From Brachypodius melanocephalos (taxonomy: Eukaryota; Chordata; Aves; Passeriformes; Pycnonotidae), in assembly GCA_013398615.1 (NCBI GenBank), contig VZSR01003807.1:41914310-41978309 (forward strand): DNA of 64,000 nucleotides, read 5' to 3'. A program made the position numbers and the translations under genes. This document shows positions 1 to 13,301 of this stretch, piece by piece. The first letter of the stretch is position 1; every line of letters starts with the position of its first letter. The notes below the pieces were generated by a model. That model had not been told where the DNA came from and made no database searches. It worked only from the letters and a program-made list of their open reading frames with translations.

Positions 1-3000
1 CTCACAGGCTTGCATCATGGAGTTTCCTCATTCATTTCCCCTCTGGTTTAATAAACAGTTCTCAGAATATTTCCTGAGACCCTGCAGATTCATGAGGTTT
101 CCCCAGTTCCTGGAGTAGCCAGAAGCTCACAAAATCACTTGCCATTTTTTTAGTCAACACCACCTGACTAAAGAAAGGCACAAGTATCAAGAAGCTCTCT
201 TATTTTTTAAAATGTAGGTATTAATTATAGATGTCTTCCTTTTCTAAATCAGTTCCTCAGATCTGCTGGGCAACCCAGGCACAGACAAACGGCTGCACGG
301 CAAGAATTCTAGGTTAAAGGACTATTACCATTAATATAAAAGAATTCTTGCATACAAGTGTGCAAGAAGTGTTAAGTCCATCATTATTATGTCACTTGCA
401 CACACTCAATACCATCAGTGTATCTCAGGTTTCAAAAAGGTCCTAAGAATTTGCAATGTTATACACTGTGCTGCAGACCAAAAATACACAAGTCTAGTAC
501 AGGAAAGTTGTTTCTGTTTCCTGGTTGACTTGAATTAGCAGAAACCTTTACTTTTCAGCAAATTTTACATTTCTGTGAACACGGGAGAAAAGTAATATGC
601 CTGAAAAATGGAGGAAATTCCCAAGAAGCTAAATTCCAAAAATATGAGGCATGCCTCTTGAATCTGCTCACTGGAACATTTGGTAAATTTGTGCTGAAAC
701 ACTTTTTTGGCTAGCAAATTGATCTTGCATCTACATGACAGTGTCCTTTGCTTACATTGTGACTTTACAATAATTAGGTCTCTGTTTCTTTTCCTCAACT
801 TGTGCTACATTTGTCTGAATGCTTTTTAATTTGTATTAAAAAGTTATTACATATATTGCAACAGTTAATTCTTCATTTGTCTACAGTTTCATCAATAGAG
901 AGAGAGAAAGAAATCTAAGCATATGCTCTGTTATGATAGAAATGAAATAATAACTAGCTGGCAGATACCATAAAGTCTTTTTTGATTACTTTAGTTCACG
1001 GGATGCTTTAAACAGTATCAGATCTCTGTATGACAACAACAACAACAACAACAAAAAAACCCCAAAAAACCAACCAACATTGTTTGACATGGTATCCTTT
1101 AGAAAGAGGAAAGACATTTGTTTGTGCATCACTCTGAAATATTGTCCTGGATTGAAACTGAGTGTCTCTTAAATTCAGAATAAAAGTTTGAAGACAACAG
1201 CTGTTCAATTGGTTTTAAACTGAGAAAAAATTCTTTGTGGCCTTACTATGATAAAAGATCCCGCTCTCTTGATATTTGATGCTGGATTCACTGAATTTTT
1301 TAGATAGTTTTACTGTCTAAAAATGAACTTACTGCTTGCTTCTGAATTTTCAAGGAATATGTCTGCCATCTTTTAAAGTTTTTCTCTTTAATGACCTTTT
1401 CAAATTTTAGCAGTATATAAAACACAAATGGGAAAGAAATAATAAAAATACGTAGTAGGTTTGGTTTCACAAACAACTTTGCCTGTTGCAACTTAGTTGG
1501 CAATTACCCTCATAATGATATTCAAGATGGGAAAAAACCCCAATAGAATTATACATATATTAAGTTACATAATTAACAAATAAAACCAGTTAAAATCAGA
1601 AGGCAATGTTTTAAATATTTTTATTGTCTTGAGACAAAGAAAATTTTGATATTGCCATGAAACACTGGATTAAATTTAGAGAGCTAGTGAATTTGGAGGA
1701 TCTGTACCTCTGACCACTTGTATTTCTTACAATCTGCTTCCAGCTTGGACTTGGATTCTTTTCAGTACCTTGCCTGGTTAAGCACCTTTTGACTTTTTCC
1801 TCTTGATCAAACGAATGAGAGACTCTAACTTTAAAATTCCTTTTATTCATTCCTTCAGATGATGGTATGTCAAACTACATTGAGAATATCTTTAAGGGTT
1901 TATTTAATTTTTAGAGCACATCTGCACATACACTTCCAAAACATTCTTGGAGTTCTTATCAGGAACTGGTTGGCTCTGCACACTACTTCTCATCCTACGT
2001 CTCTTATGCCTTCTCATACAGAAAATCCCATAAATTCTTTGGGAACTAAAACATATTGTTAACTGTTTGTACACATATTGGAAGCTGAAGGTGCTGTAGA
2101 ACACTGAGGCTGTGTATTTATATATTTTTTCAGAGAAAAAGATGCCTACATCATTTCTACAACTTCTTGTGACACGTCAAGCTTCCTGAAATTCTTGCAA
2201 CTGTTTGCTATGTAAATGCAAATGTGTTTAGCTGGACAGTTTGGATAGAACTAATAGAATCTAATGAGAATTCTGCTAAGAATTCAAATGAATATTTAAC
2301 ACATGCATCTTTCTCTATGCTATATATTTATTGAAAGTTGGATCTTAGACTGAGATTCCAAGGCAATATTTTTTTACTGAAGAAATTACTCTTATATTTC
2401 AGGTTTCCTAAGCATTTTTCCCTTTCCTCTTATTTAGGATTTTGGCAGCTCTTATCAGATGAGGACAGTTTGAAGAATTTTGTATTTTTAATTCAAGGCA
2501 ATCATTATCTAGGTCAAAGTCTTCCTTAGTGTATATGACTATATACCAAGCCAAAAATATTTTGTGAGGTTTTGGCAGAGAAGTGATGTCAATGATTTGG
2601 CATTTGGAGTGATTTTCAATGGATTCAAGCCATTGATGGATATGCGAAACTTACTTGGAAAGAGGAACCACTTCTCCATAGACTTCATCCAAATTTTCAA
2701 AATTTCTAGTAGTCAATTCAGCACAGCTCATCAGATGGAATTTGTGACTGAGCTGATCAATATTTCCCAGTCTGTGCAGAGGAGCCCTCGTCAGCTGTGA
2801 GACTCAGCTGAGAGATTTTTTTTACATGTATTTGGTAAAGATGATTTCTCAGGCCCCCTGAATCCCTAACTTCAATGCTAAAAATTGGCACAAGTACGAA
2901 AAAAAGGAATTTTATGCACAATACTGCAGTGGTACCTGAAGCTGTTATCCGTGGCTTCCCTCAGAGCCAACAAAAGTTGAATAACTTTATTTCCAAGTAG

Positions 3001-3381
3001 CGTGTGGCATACAGCAAAAGCCTTGGAAAGTGTTTTAATATTTTTTGCTGTTTCTAAAAAATAGTGTAGAAGTAAGCACATTATAGTGCACTCTGGCTCT
3101 TAATTGCTGGTGTTAAATATGTGGCTAATTCCTTACAAAGTTCAGACCTGCAGATTATGAGACAGCAAAAATTATGAGACTGCAGGTTTAAAGTGTATCT
3201 TTGTAAATACATGATTTTTTAAATAAAGATGGACATTCTAAGATATGCCTACTTATGTTAATTTCCAGAACAATAAGAATATTCATATGCCTTTTAATAA
3301 TAACCTCTAAAATAAAAAGCATCAGGGCAGAGGCATATGCATGAGGCATAGTCCAGAAAATGTTTGAGTATGCCACGTAGC
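1..3381. other. Unique AT-rich DNA, no gene recognised
   Basis: This tract has no recognisable exon, RNA gene or large repeat. Open frames of 60-80 codons occur on both strands and overlap each other (for example near 1.6-2.1 kb), which is what chance gives in AT-rich DNA. The only clear structured element is the AAC microsatellite near 1.03 kb. The tract ends where a CR1 tail begins. Confidence 0.6.
1033..1079. repeat. AAC trinucleotide microsatellite with A/C-rich extension
   Basis: About seven AAC units occupy 1033-1054, followed by A runs alternating with short C runs up to about 1079. On the minus strand it would read as a GTT tract encoding a run of valines, which explains a chance valine-rich frame there. 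It is a simple repeat with no coding meaning. Confidence 0.9.
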
Positions 3382-3559
3382 CATAGAATTATTGTAGAAC
3401 CATAGAATGGCTTGAGTTGGAAGGGACCTTAAAGATCTTCCAGTTCCAACCCCACTGTCGTGGCGGGGCACCTTCCACAAGACCAGGCTGCTCAAAGCCC
3501 CATCTCAAACCTGACCTTCAAAGTTTCCAGGGATAGGACATCCACAGCTTCTCTGGGTA
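3382..3559 (-). mobile_element. CR1 LINE, 3' end fragment
   Basis: The plus strand begins with two imperfect tail units (catagaatt, then catagaatgg) followed by the conserved CR1 3'-UTR block 'ggaagggaccttaaagat' and 'ccaaccccact'. The element therefore lies on the minus strand with its 3' end at the left. It reaches only the last codons of the reverse-transcriptase frame near 3559 and is severely 5'-truncated, the usual outcome of CR1 retrotransposition. It has no coding capacity. The right edge is approximate because similarity fades after 'cttctctgggtaa'. Confidence 0.9.
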
Positions 3560-5019
3560 AGTCACGATGTGTTAACTTCCAAGTGAAGCCCAGCAACTTT
3601 TTGATGCCGTTCAGAATGTTGAGATAAGAAATAAAGGTTTTATTTTTAGCTATGTATGCTAACCTTTGAGAGGAAGATGCCGATAGAAGAGGAAACTGCA
3701 GTGCCTCTGTAAGTACTTTGCTGTCTAGTGAAAGCAAATTTGAGTGAAGCCTGTCCTAATTTGTAAGAGAAGATGAGGTTTAGGATATGATGATGTATGC
3801 AGTACGTTTTATTTAAAGATTCTCCTCTGGTTGTGGAATTCTTTAAATAAATCTAGAAGGCATTTCAAGAAGTTTCAGAGAAGCTGTTTTCCTTTGTAGT
3901 CCCTGGCCAGACATGGAAAGAGTGTAGGGCCTGCTGTGTTAGCTTGTGAGAGGGAAGACAGAGTGCAAGCCAGAGTACACTGAAGAGATGTGTCTTCTGA
4001 GAAATATCTTTTACACTGAAGGAAAATAAAATAGTCAGAAGCACTACTTGTTTTTAACCTTCAGAAAGCCAAAACCCTGAGAAATGAATAGAATTAAAAG
4101 AAGTGACACAGCTGAGGGTATTTCACAGTTAAAAACAGAATTTTGAATTAGGAGAATAAACTCAATATTTGCCTGTGTGTGAGGCTGAATATTTGAAGAA
4201 ACAGTTCTATATCTTGCTACATTTCATTTCCAATTCGAGCTAACTTATCTGATTGAAAACAGGCTGAGGAACAGTATTTGGGGCAGTTGTAAAGGCAAGC
4301 AAAAGCATATTGATTCGTAATGAGATGTTTAAATGCATTTCTCCTGTACTTAATTGTATATTTTTCTCATTATGTTGATGTAGAATGGGGAATAAATAAT
4401 TTTTTTTTCTGTGCATGTTTCTAACTTCTGAATATGCTGTTGTATCGGTCTTCTGTCATTCTGTCATGCAACGTCGTCACTTTAATTTCACATTCACTTT
4501 CAGTCTATTTATGCCACAGTTAGACAACATTACTTCCTTACTCAAGATGTTCATTTTGATTCAGCATATTTTGTCTCACAAGTCTTATTTTCCTTAGAGG
4601 GTAACAGTTGTCATCATTATGTTAATAAATGAGAAACTTTAAAATTCTCATCTTCATTAATTTTATCAGTAGTCACCATTGTACCAGATTTAGACTTTTC
4701 CATAAGATTACTTTGTTATCAACAAATATTAGATTTTTTTCCACTAATTTAATTAACGGTTTGAGTAACTCTTCATGTAATGCTGTGATACCTCCATGAA
4801 GTTCAGTGAAGTCATGATAACAATGACCAACCAGATCTGCCCCTCTCATTCAGTGGCTGCTCCTAGACCACAACTTCTTTGCATTTTAGCTTCTCACATT
4901 TTGCTGTCCTTTTATTCAGCGTTTTCACCAGGAGACTAAAAAAAGTCATCAACAAACAGTAAAATCAGGAATTACTCAACTAGTTGTCTACTCAACATAA
5001 TTTCTCCCCTTTGACCATA
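3560..5019. other. Unique AT-rich DNA, nothing recognised
   Basis: Between the first CR1 fragment and the LTR I see no repeat, exon or RNA gene. Frames are at most about 80 codons and without motif. T-rich runs occur near 4400, and the tract is otherwise unremarkable. Confidence 0.55.
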
Positions 5020-5025
5020 TAGTAG
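5020..5025 (+). repeat. Left target-site duplication of solo LTR
   Basis: The hexamer tagtag lies immediately before the TG start of the LTR. The hexamer after the LTR end is tagcag, a 5 of 6 match. A 6-bp duplication fits integration by a retroviral integrase of the alpha/beta-like or gamma-like classes. Confidence 0.6.
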
Positions 5026-5676
5026 TGTGGCGATGTATGTTTTAAGTTCTGTGTTGAATTTATGTATGGTTTGGTATTATTCCAGTTCTCTGTACCACAG
5101 TTATTCCCCAGTGGTTTGTCCCATACACCCCTCTGTGTTTTCCTGCCCTTCAGTCAGTTTCTCCCATCACTCAAAGCTGTTTACCCCGGTTCTCCCCTCA
5201 GAGCTCCCTGTCCATCATTTGTATCCCTGCCTCCAGGACCTGTCCATCACCATGAGCCCCTCCCTGTGTCTGGGAAATTCCAGGGAGGGCTTTGTGGGAT
5301 TGGTCAGGATCCTGGGGGAGCTCCCTCCTCCCTTCTTTGAGTGGATCCCTGAGATGATTGTAACCCAAGAGCCATGCCCCTGTTATTCCTCATTGGTCCT
5401 TTCCCAGACCCTGACTCTCACCCCTCCTCTCTTTATGAGCTGCTGCACGGGAGTTCTCCCCGCTCTTTGGGGCAGACACTCCCTGAATAAACCGGGGATG
5501 TTGTCTCATCAAAGAGTCTCCTCTTTCATTCCTGTCTGTTGCCACTGGCCATGGAGAGAGCGAGTCCAAAGACTCACAAGGGAAGGCGAGGTCTGCCCAT
5601 AGACTAAGCCGTACCTCCAGTGTCGTTGGTGCTGCCGGGGCTAGCCAGGCCAATGGGGTTAAGGCTCACCGTGACA
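5026..5676 (+). mobile_element. Solo LTR of an endogenous retrovirus
   Basis: A 651-bp block, clearly richer in G+C than its surroundings, starts with TGTGG and ends with GTGACA, giving the 5'-TG...CA-3' ends of a retroviral LTR. It is flanked by near-identical hexamers (tagtag and tagcag). An AATAAA polyadenylation signal at 5486-5491 is followed by a T-rich stretch, as at an R/U5 boundary, so transcription would run on the plus strand. No primer-binding site, gag, pol or env remnant adjoins either side, so this is a solo LTR left by recombination between two LTRs. It resembles passerine ERV LTRs as I remember them, but I cannot name the family. A 191-codon open frame inside it has no domain and is chance. 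Confidence 0.8.
5486..5491 (+). promoter_or_regulatory. LTR polyadenylation signal AATAAA
   Basis: The canonical hexamer sits about 190 bp before the LTR end, a usual position for the R region. Position and context, not experiment, support the call. Confidence 0.6.
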
Positions 5677-5682
5677 TAGCAG
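5677..5682 (+). repeat. Right target-site duplication of solo LTR
   Basis: The hexamer tagcag follows the CA end of the LTR and differs from the left copy tagtag by one transition. A single difference is consistent with post-insertion decay. Confidence 0.6.
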
Positions 5683-8600
5683 CTCATTATGAGGATTCCC
5701 ACTTAAATCTTATTCTCTTATTCTGGGCAAAATAAAGTGTGGTCTGCAATTCCTTCTTATCCCACACGGAAGATTTGTAGAAGGGCGTCACAGGCCCCTT
5801 GCAATGAACCCGTTTCTCTCTAGCAGACTCTGGCATGCACAGGGTGGACATTCTACACCCACATTGCTCTGTGATGTGCATCCACCCAGGGCACTGCTCA
5901 AGGGCTCACCCACGCCTGGCAGTCAGGGAACATTCTCATTTGCTGAGTTTGGACTTCTCCAGGAGAATTATGCTCTGGGGACAAAAAGAACAATGAAGTT
6001 TCAGTACAGGGAGAAGAGAGAAAGGTCATATTGAAAGCAAGTTTGTTATCATTTTGATCAAGGAGATTATTTGCAAGGATCTTAATTTGTACTTTCTCAT
6101 CAGTTTATTTCTGTCTCCACAACTTTTAACCCATCTGCTTCATCCTCTTGCAGCCTGCCAGAAATCAGTTTCAATTTACTATTCTACTTTCTGCTAGAAA
6201 TGTATCCTGATCCCTTACTGCTCCTGCATTTCTCGTAAGTTTGCTGATAAACAGACACTACATACAGTGTCATCAATGTAAAGGATGCCATGTGAATCTT
6301 GCAGGACCCAGGAGCATGGACTCATTCAGATAGTGTGATTTTTGATTTTTGATTTTTGATTTTTGATTTCTTTTTAATTCTGCAGTTGGTTGGCCTTCTT
6401 TTAAGCTCAGTTTCAAAGACATTGAATTTTTTCTGAGGTACTCCTTAATTACACTTAGTGGATAACACTCATTCTGACACAAGAAGTGGTCAGGGACAGT
6501 CAGAATCTATTTGAAGGATTTAAATGATGTTGGTACAAGTGGAGGGGAGGGAGTGCATCATCTGAGCAGGCCAAAAGGAAAAAACCACACAGAGTAGTTT
6601 ATTTCCCTTCTGAATTGCAGGTAAAAGGCTTGGATCAGCATCTGCAGGAAAAAAAATTCCTTTCCACTTTTTGCAGGTCTAGTTCTCATTGTTCGATAAA
6701 AATAGTCAATGTTCAGGCTTGTGTATTTAGAGGGAAATAACTGTGAACAAAGGAGGATGGCAACCAGAAGATCTGCACATTGGTACCCCTTGCAGATACT
6801 CATTAGTCTTAGGTTGTGTGCCTTATAGATCTTATCAAAACAAGCTATGTGGCTCCATATTATGTAATCTTTCTATGGAAGGATACATTTTCAGTAGTAG
6901 AAATGTTTTGAAGCAATGTTTTCGTGCCTGTGGTATTAGAAAATCTTGATAAGAATATACATAAGAAATATGAGGCATAAGAAACAAACCAGCCAAGGAA
7001 CCCATAAGCCCTTGTTGTGCTTGTACAAAAGGAACATTTTATTTTGTGGTTAATGGGCTTGGTTGAAAGTTCACTTTCAAATCAAGGGGAATCCTTCCAC
7101 TGACTTTTCATTCTTAATTGGGATCTAGGCCCAACCCAACATCCTTTAGACTTGAGCTGCAATTGTGGTCAGTAAATTGGTAACAGTGTGCAGGCAGCTT
7201 CACCCAGCCATTGATCTTCTGCTTTGTTGCAGTCTCTTCCTAAAGGAAGAAAGCTGCAGATGCCAGTGGAGAATTAATACAATGGCCAGTGACATATGGT
7301 GAAAAGGATTAGGAAGAATGTAAGACACTTTCATGTCCAAAGCATGTGAGTGTCAGTCTGACCTTGTATGGGATCATGTGTAAGGTAGCAAGAAGGAGCA
7401 AGGCTATGATGTAATGGAATGCTTGATAGAAGATTTCACTGAATGAAAAGAATGTATACAGCTTTATTTCTAAGGTCTTAGGTGTGGCCAAGAGTTTTAA
7501 CTGAATGAAGACTGATAGCCAAATGGCCAGCAGTGCAATGATCCTGTTGCACAGGAGTCTGGCTGATGGAGTCTTTTCCTGTCTTAAATCTGTGAGGTGA
7601 AAATGTTCCCATCTTGCACATATCACCTTGAAAGAGATGTTCAAATGTTTCCCCCATGTACACTGACTCAGTAGAACAATATGTTGTGTAATCACTGGTA
7701 ATGTACTAAGAGACATTTATGGTATGAAATCCAGAGATCTCATATTCATCCAAAGTGTTTATTGAAGTGTGAGATTGCAGCAACAGGAAATACTAAATTT
7801 GGTCCATCAAGGTACAATAGAAATCAGACTTAGAGGTGAAGAAGAGCTGTGAGTTGAGTAGGTCAGGCCAGCAGCATCACCCTGAGAAAAGCTCATTTCA
7901 TTTTATTGGCAGCTTTCCAAGCTTTTTCTTCAGCCTTTGTAGGATCTGACATATATAGTACACCTACCTAAAACAGAGGGAAACCAGAGCAGCTGCCCTT
8001 AAATCCAGGCATGAGTACAGGTTCATTTTGGTTGGTACAAGGTCCATTCCACACTTCGTTTTCCATCCAGAGGACTCATAATCCTCTGCAAAAGAACCAA
8101 GAAAGGAGCAAGACCATTATAGTGCATGTTTATCATGGGAATCTCTATGTCTCTATGTGGGCTGAGCAAGTTTTATTGTCTCTAATATATTTCTTCCTTT
8201 ATTTATGAGCCATGCAGGAGATTCTAAGAAACTTCATCAAAGTGACAGGAATGGCTGTGGCATTTTTATATCTCTAAAAACTTGATTCATCACAACCAAT
8301 TTTTCTTTTTTTAGTGCAGCAATGTTAACTTCAATCAGTTAAACACGTTCAGAGAAGAATTTTTTATCAGTGAAAAAAGTCAAATATGGAGAAAAGAAAG
8401 GATGAGATACAAGTTTTTGATCTGGGATAGCAGTAGATCCTGCTCTAAATCAAACTCTTCCATTATGAAGAGTACAGTGCTCATAGGCCATGTGGAAACA
8501 TGTGGATGAGAGGATAGTGGGGGTAGCCTGGAGTGCTTTTACACATCTGTCATCTTCTTCTGTAAGACTAAAGACACTTTCAGTGCAAGGAAAGTGTGTC

Positions 8601-11475
8601 TAGGAAACATCCATATTTTTTCAAAAGCTTATAATCACAATAATTTCCAATAAATATGCTTTGCCATGCAATTTTATATTTGCGGTGTGAACAAAGATAT
8701 CCTTTGCTTTCTAAGTGACATCAGTATAGTGAGAAATAATAAAATTATTGAGATTTAAGGAAAATAACACACAAGCTGTCTGCAGTGTATATTGTAAAAA
8801 GAAAGTGTTCAAACATACCTGAAGGGTGATGTTACCAATGTCCATTAAAATTAATGGAAACTTGGCATCCTGGCATCTTGATGCTCTAGGTGGCTTCTCA
8901 ATATCCCACACCTCCCTTCCTCTATGATTGTGAAGTAGGAAGAATTTTCTAGTGTGAAACATTGTTTGAAAAAGAGCATAGATTAAACAAAACAGCATTT
9001 TGCATTTCTGACTCTTACAGAAATAGCTGCTTCCCAGGGAATACAGCTCAGTGGAGGATGATGATCTGACTGGGCTGCGGTTTTAAATTCAAGTTTACTT
9101 AAACATAAGATAAACAAGGAAAAATACGTTTAAGCTTTCAAACTGTCAAAGCACAGATTTTTGAAGAAAGTTGGTGGGAAGATCCCCTTCCCTGAAAAAA
9201 TAAGTGCCACAAAGATGAAGATGGAAATGGATGGCTTGTGGAACCTGTAGAGCTTGGCTCAGCATTTGGTAGTCACTCTGGTTGTTGGACTTCACAACAC
9301 AAACAGATGTTATAGTCCCTTCTCTAAATCCAGCAGGAATCTGTGCAATCTTCTGCACATGGAAAAAAATACAAACATGTCACATTTGAAATACAAAATT
9401 AGAATTGATACCCAGTGTCCCTCCAGTCAAAAAAGTATTTGATTACTGAAGAATCCCAGAGTTATCAGAACAGGAATTAAAGCTTTAAAGTGACTAGTCC
9501 CCGTTCTGGTCCTGGGATCCATTGACATTCCTAGTAAGGGAAGATACACAGCCCTCAAAATCGTCTCAGTGCAGTCCTTTTGCAAACTGGGATAATATAG
9601 TCCAATTTTCACAAGAATTATAGGCAAGGAAATAAATACTAACTCCTAGTGATTTTCTTGAAATAATCAGTCTTTGATGCCTTATGAACTGCTGAGTCGG
9701 AGTTTCATTGTCTGGAATGGCATTTCAAGAACAGCAAGTGGCTTTCTTTATTGGATCTGAAACAAGATTTTTGGGAATACCATATGCTGTGAAGCATTTG
9801 TAGCAGATGATTATCAAATGACTGCATGGAAGAGAAAAAAGGCTGACCTGAGCACAGCCTCTCTGCGAAACACTGTGTAAAATACCTTTTAAAAATGTAT
9901 TGTGAATTCTTCATGAAAAAAGAGGGAAATATACAGAGATTATTTTTAATATTTTATTCCCTCATGACATATCTGTCTATGCTGCGTTTGACCAACTGTT
10001 TTCTTAAGTGCTGCACTGTTTTTCTTTTTTGTCTTTGGTCTGCGTCCTGGTGCTTTGTGCCTGCTGTGTTTTGCAAGAACTCCATAAAACTCCATTGACT
10101 GTGACAGCACCACCCTGTTGCAAGACTTAGTTCCTACTTATCACTCTATGTTCCCTTCTGCCAGCTGATTACTGCCTGTCACGGCTTCCAGCAAACACCC
10201 CTTTGAAGCTAACTTCTCTCCCTGAAACACCTCTTTGTGACAACCTCTCTAACAAAGTTAAAACCTCATCCCAGTGCATCAGGGTCTGAGCCATGACGGA
10301 TGTGGGCTGCATTTTCTCTGAAACAAGAGGATCAAGGTTAAAACTCAATATCCATTGCACCATTATGTCCCAGCCCAGGGTGGTGAGTGGTGCTGAGTGT
10401 ATCAGAAGGAAACACAGCAAACTTGAAGCAGACAATTGAGAGAAATCCACTACCAATTATAATTTTTCTTATTTCAGGAGGTTCTGTTAGTCCAACTGCT
10501 GACCTAAGGTGCTTCCTTACGGGTACTTGGTTCTCCCAGTACAACAATGGGCAGCGTTGCAAGCTTGAACAGGACTCATCCTAAAAGCATTGGGAAGGAT
10601 CAGATACATGTCCTCAAAACTCAACAAAAGTAACAGAAGGTAGTCAACTTTAGTACCTAAAGAGCATTATCTGTCCAGTTATGCTTCTACTAACTACATT
10701 ACTGTATGGAGAGGTGGCTTCATGAGGTACAAGTTTGAGTTGTATGAAAAGAAAGTAGGTGAAAGTCAGTGAGAAGTAAAGGTAAATGATCAAAAACTTA
10801 TTTTTATCCTACAATCACCAGTTAGCACTTTTATAATGTAGCATGACTGCCAATGGGAAAAATTGCAATGTTTCATGCTCGTGGGAAATTAAAAGAAAGG
10901 AAAATGAAGACGTGTAATCCTCTCATGAGCTAAAGATACTATAATAAAAGGACCTCTTCATGATTATTGAACTACAAACTGTTGGTTAATCCAGAGTTCT
11001 TTCTTTTTGCAGATCCATTTGTTGAATTTCATAAATTTATCTCTTTGTAAAACCTTAACTACTGAAAAAATTCTAATGCTAATAAGGAAATTCAATTACT
11101 TTCTAAACATATTGGATTAATTACTGTCACTATTGAAACAGTCTATGTCACATAGCAATAAGCAGATGTGTTGTTGAAAACTGAACAGAGCGCGGTAGGG
11201 ATTTAGCTCCATGAGTCCAAACTTATATCTTGACTACTACAGCATATCAATCTGACAGAAGTTTCAGAGCTGATGAATCCTGCAAAGGATGATCAGGCCT
11301 GATTTGTTTAAAGGGGGAATCACAGTGAAAACTAATTTCTTATTTTATGAGAAATTACTTCATTGTGGATGTTTATTTCCTACTTACATCCAAGCTAACA
11401 TTATTATTTAGGTGTATAGTTCACTATACCTATTTTGGGCTAGTGTTTGGTTCCTTTCTTTTAGTGTTTTAATTT
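5683..11475. other. Unique DNA without recognised gene
   Basis: This stretch has no repeat I can name apart from the heptamer microsatellite at 6337. The longest frame is 135 codons on the minus strand at 7309-7716; it has hydrophobic runs but no domain, and a second unrelated frame overlaps it. A moderately C-rich block at about 10100-10400 shows no gene structure. Confidence 0.55.
6337..6369. repeat. GATTTTT heptamer microsatellite
   Basis: The unit gattttt is repeated 4.7 times without error over 33 bp. Perfect copies suggest recent expansion by slippage. Confidence 0.95.
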
Positions 11476-11542
11476 TATAACAGAACCACTGAATGGTTTG
11501 GGTTGGAAGAAGTCTTTAAATTCCATCTGAAGGAACCTTAAA
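11476..11542 (-). mobile_element. CR1 LINE, very short 3' remnant
   Basis: The plus strand reads 'cagaaccactgaatggtt' then 'gggttggaag', the standard start of a reverse-oriented CR1 3' end, with one damaged tail unit. Similarity is lost after about 65 bp. It is a short truncated insertion or an eroded remnant. Confidence 0.7.
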
Positions 11543-13301
11543 TTCAAAGTTATCTCAGAAGTAGTAGGGATGAATAAAGAAGGCTTATTCACAATGGCTA
11601 TTTTTAAATACAAATCTAAATTAAGCTCCTTTCTTGAGTCATTCTCCAAAGAATAATCTGCCTGTCTGTCTTTTTGTCTCATCTTTAGCCTCTTTTTGCC
11701 TAAAGAAGCTGGGAAAGACATTAGCCCTAATGAATATTCTGTCTGATACTAATTCATGTTTTTCCTGACAAACTGAATACTTGTACCTGAAACAGAGGGA
11801 AAAGATTTCCTAGTAAAAAATATTTCAAATAAACTGACTAAGTGGTGACCTTTGAAGACAATTCACAAGATAGGATATGGCTGGGACATGCAATTCCTTT
11901 AAGTAGGACAGAGGATTACAGTGTCTATGTTGTTCTGTCTAAATATATGTCAAGCTTCTTCTCCTTTAATTTCTCTTCAATTTCCAAATTAATTTTATTA
12001 AGTTTGAAAAATCATGTAGATGTAGCAGTTTTTCAAGGATGCCTACAAGCTTTGACACAGATGTGTAGTTGTTTATGTATTTTCTGAAGGTTTTCTCCAT
12101 TTTTATCCAAGGCTCTACTAAAACTATGTGCAAAATATATATATAAGCTGTCAAGGGAGCAGTCTTCAAAATGTATGTCCACACTGTTTCCAAACCAGGA
12201 GATAATCCTTCCAAATATGTTATGGAATTGGAGTGATACCAAGTGGTCACCAAGGACTAATTATGATTAGAAAATTTAATACAGAGGAACTCTTAACTAT
12301 TAAAAAAAAATTAAAATTTTTCTGATTTGAGTTGAAGATTCCTAAGGATTTATTGGAAAGCACACAGATCCCACAGCATTTTGAAAAAAATCTCCATTAT
12401 AAACCATCAAAATCTGGGACATAAGCCCTGAGCCTGTTGTATAACACTGTTTACATGGAAAACAAATAAACCCTTCCTAAAGAGTACAGAGTTTAAATGT
12501 TATGTCTTAAGCTGTATTTGTGTAAAATGTAACTGGAATATGGATTTTAATGCAACTATTTCATAATATATGAAGAAGACATCTGAATATTAAATTATAT
12601 ACTTAAATTACAGAATATAAACAAAGAATAAAAATAAATGTCAAAGTTTTGCTTCTGAGAGATTTATTCCGTATTTTCATTAACAAAATATCATAAGCTT
12701 TCTAGTCTCTATTAACTAAATTGTGATGAATATTCTAGTAAATGTCATCTAAACAATTTAAAAAATTAATATTCTTTTCTACATACATACCACTGGAGCA
12801 GCATAGTAATAAATAACAATTATACAAATTGACAACTCACCCAAATCTAATAAAAAGACCTAAACTAAATTGGGATCAAAATATTTGAGCTGTGATTCAG
12901 TAAGGCCCTTTAAATAAACACATGGGAAAACTATTAGAAACAGAGAGGACTCAGTTTGATAATACATAACATTCCACTTATGGAAAAAAGTTTTTGTTTT
13001 ATTGCCTAACACAGGAAGCTTTCTGCTACTGGTTATTACCAAAGCATATTCAAAAAAACTAAAATGTCAAAACATCACTGTTTCCCTTATTTGAACTATT
13101 TAAATACACAGATTCAAGAGACCTCATGAGTAACAGAAGTGATTTATATGAGAAACATGCCATTTTCAGCTACCATACTTGGAGTCAGAGATGAAGAAGT
13201 GATTGTAGCAGTAACAAGTGACTACATAGAACTAACAGAGTATAATAGCATATAAAAAAAGATTCTAGGCACTTTTATACTTATTATACACATAATGATA
13301 G
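11543..13301. other. Unique AT-rich DNA, nothing recognised
   Basis: Strongly AT-rich between about 12.3 and 13.1 kb, with frames under 96 codons that overlap on opposite strands. I see no repeat family or exon. Confidence 0.55.

Noticed and set aside
5027..5602. 191-codon plus-strand open frame
   Set aside because: It begins at the LTR start and lies wholly inside the solo LTR; no domain, and a second frame overlaps it. G+C-rich LTR sequence has few stop codons.
7309..7716. 135-codon minus-strand frame with hydrophobic runs
   Set aside because: No recognisable family, overlapped by another frame, and no splice or promoter context. Hydrophobic runs are expected from T-rich DNA.
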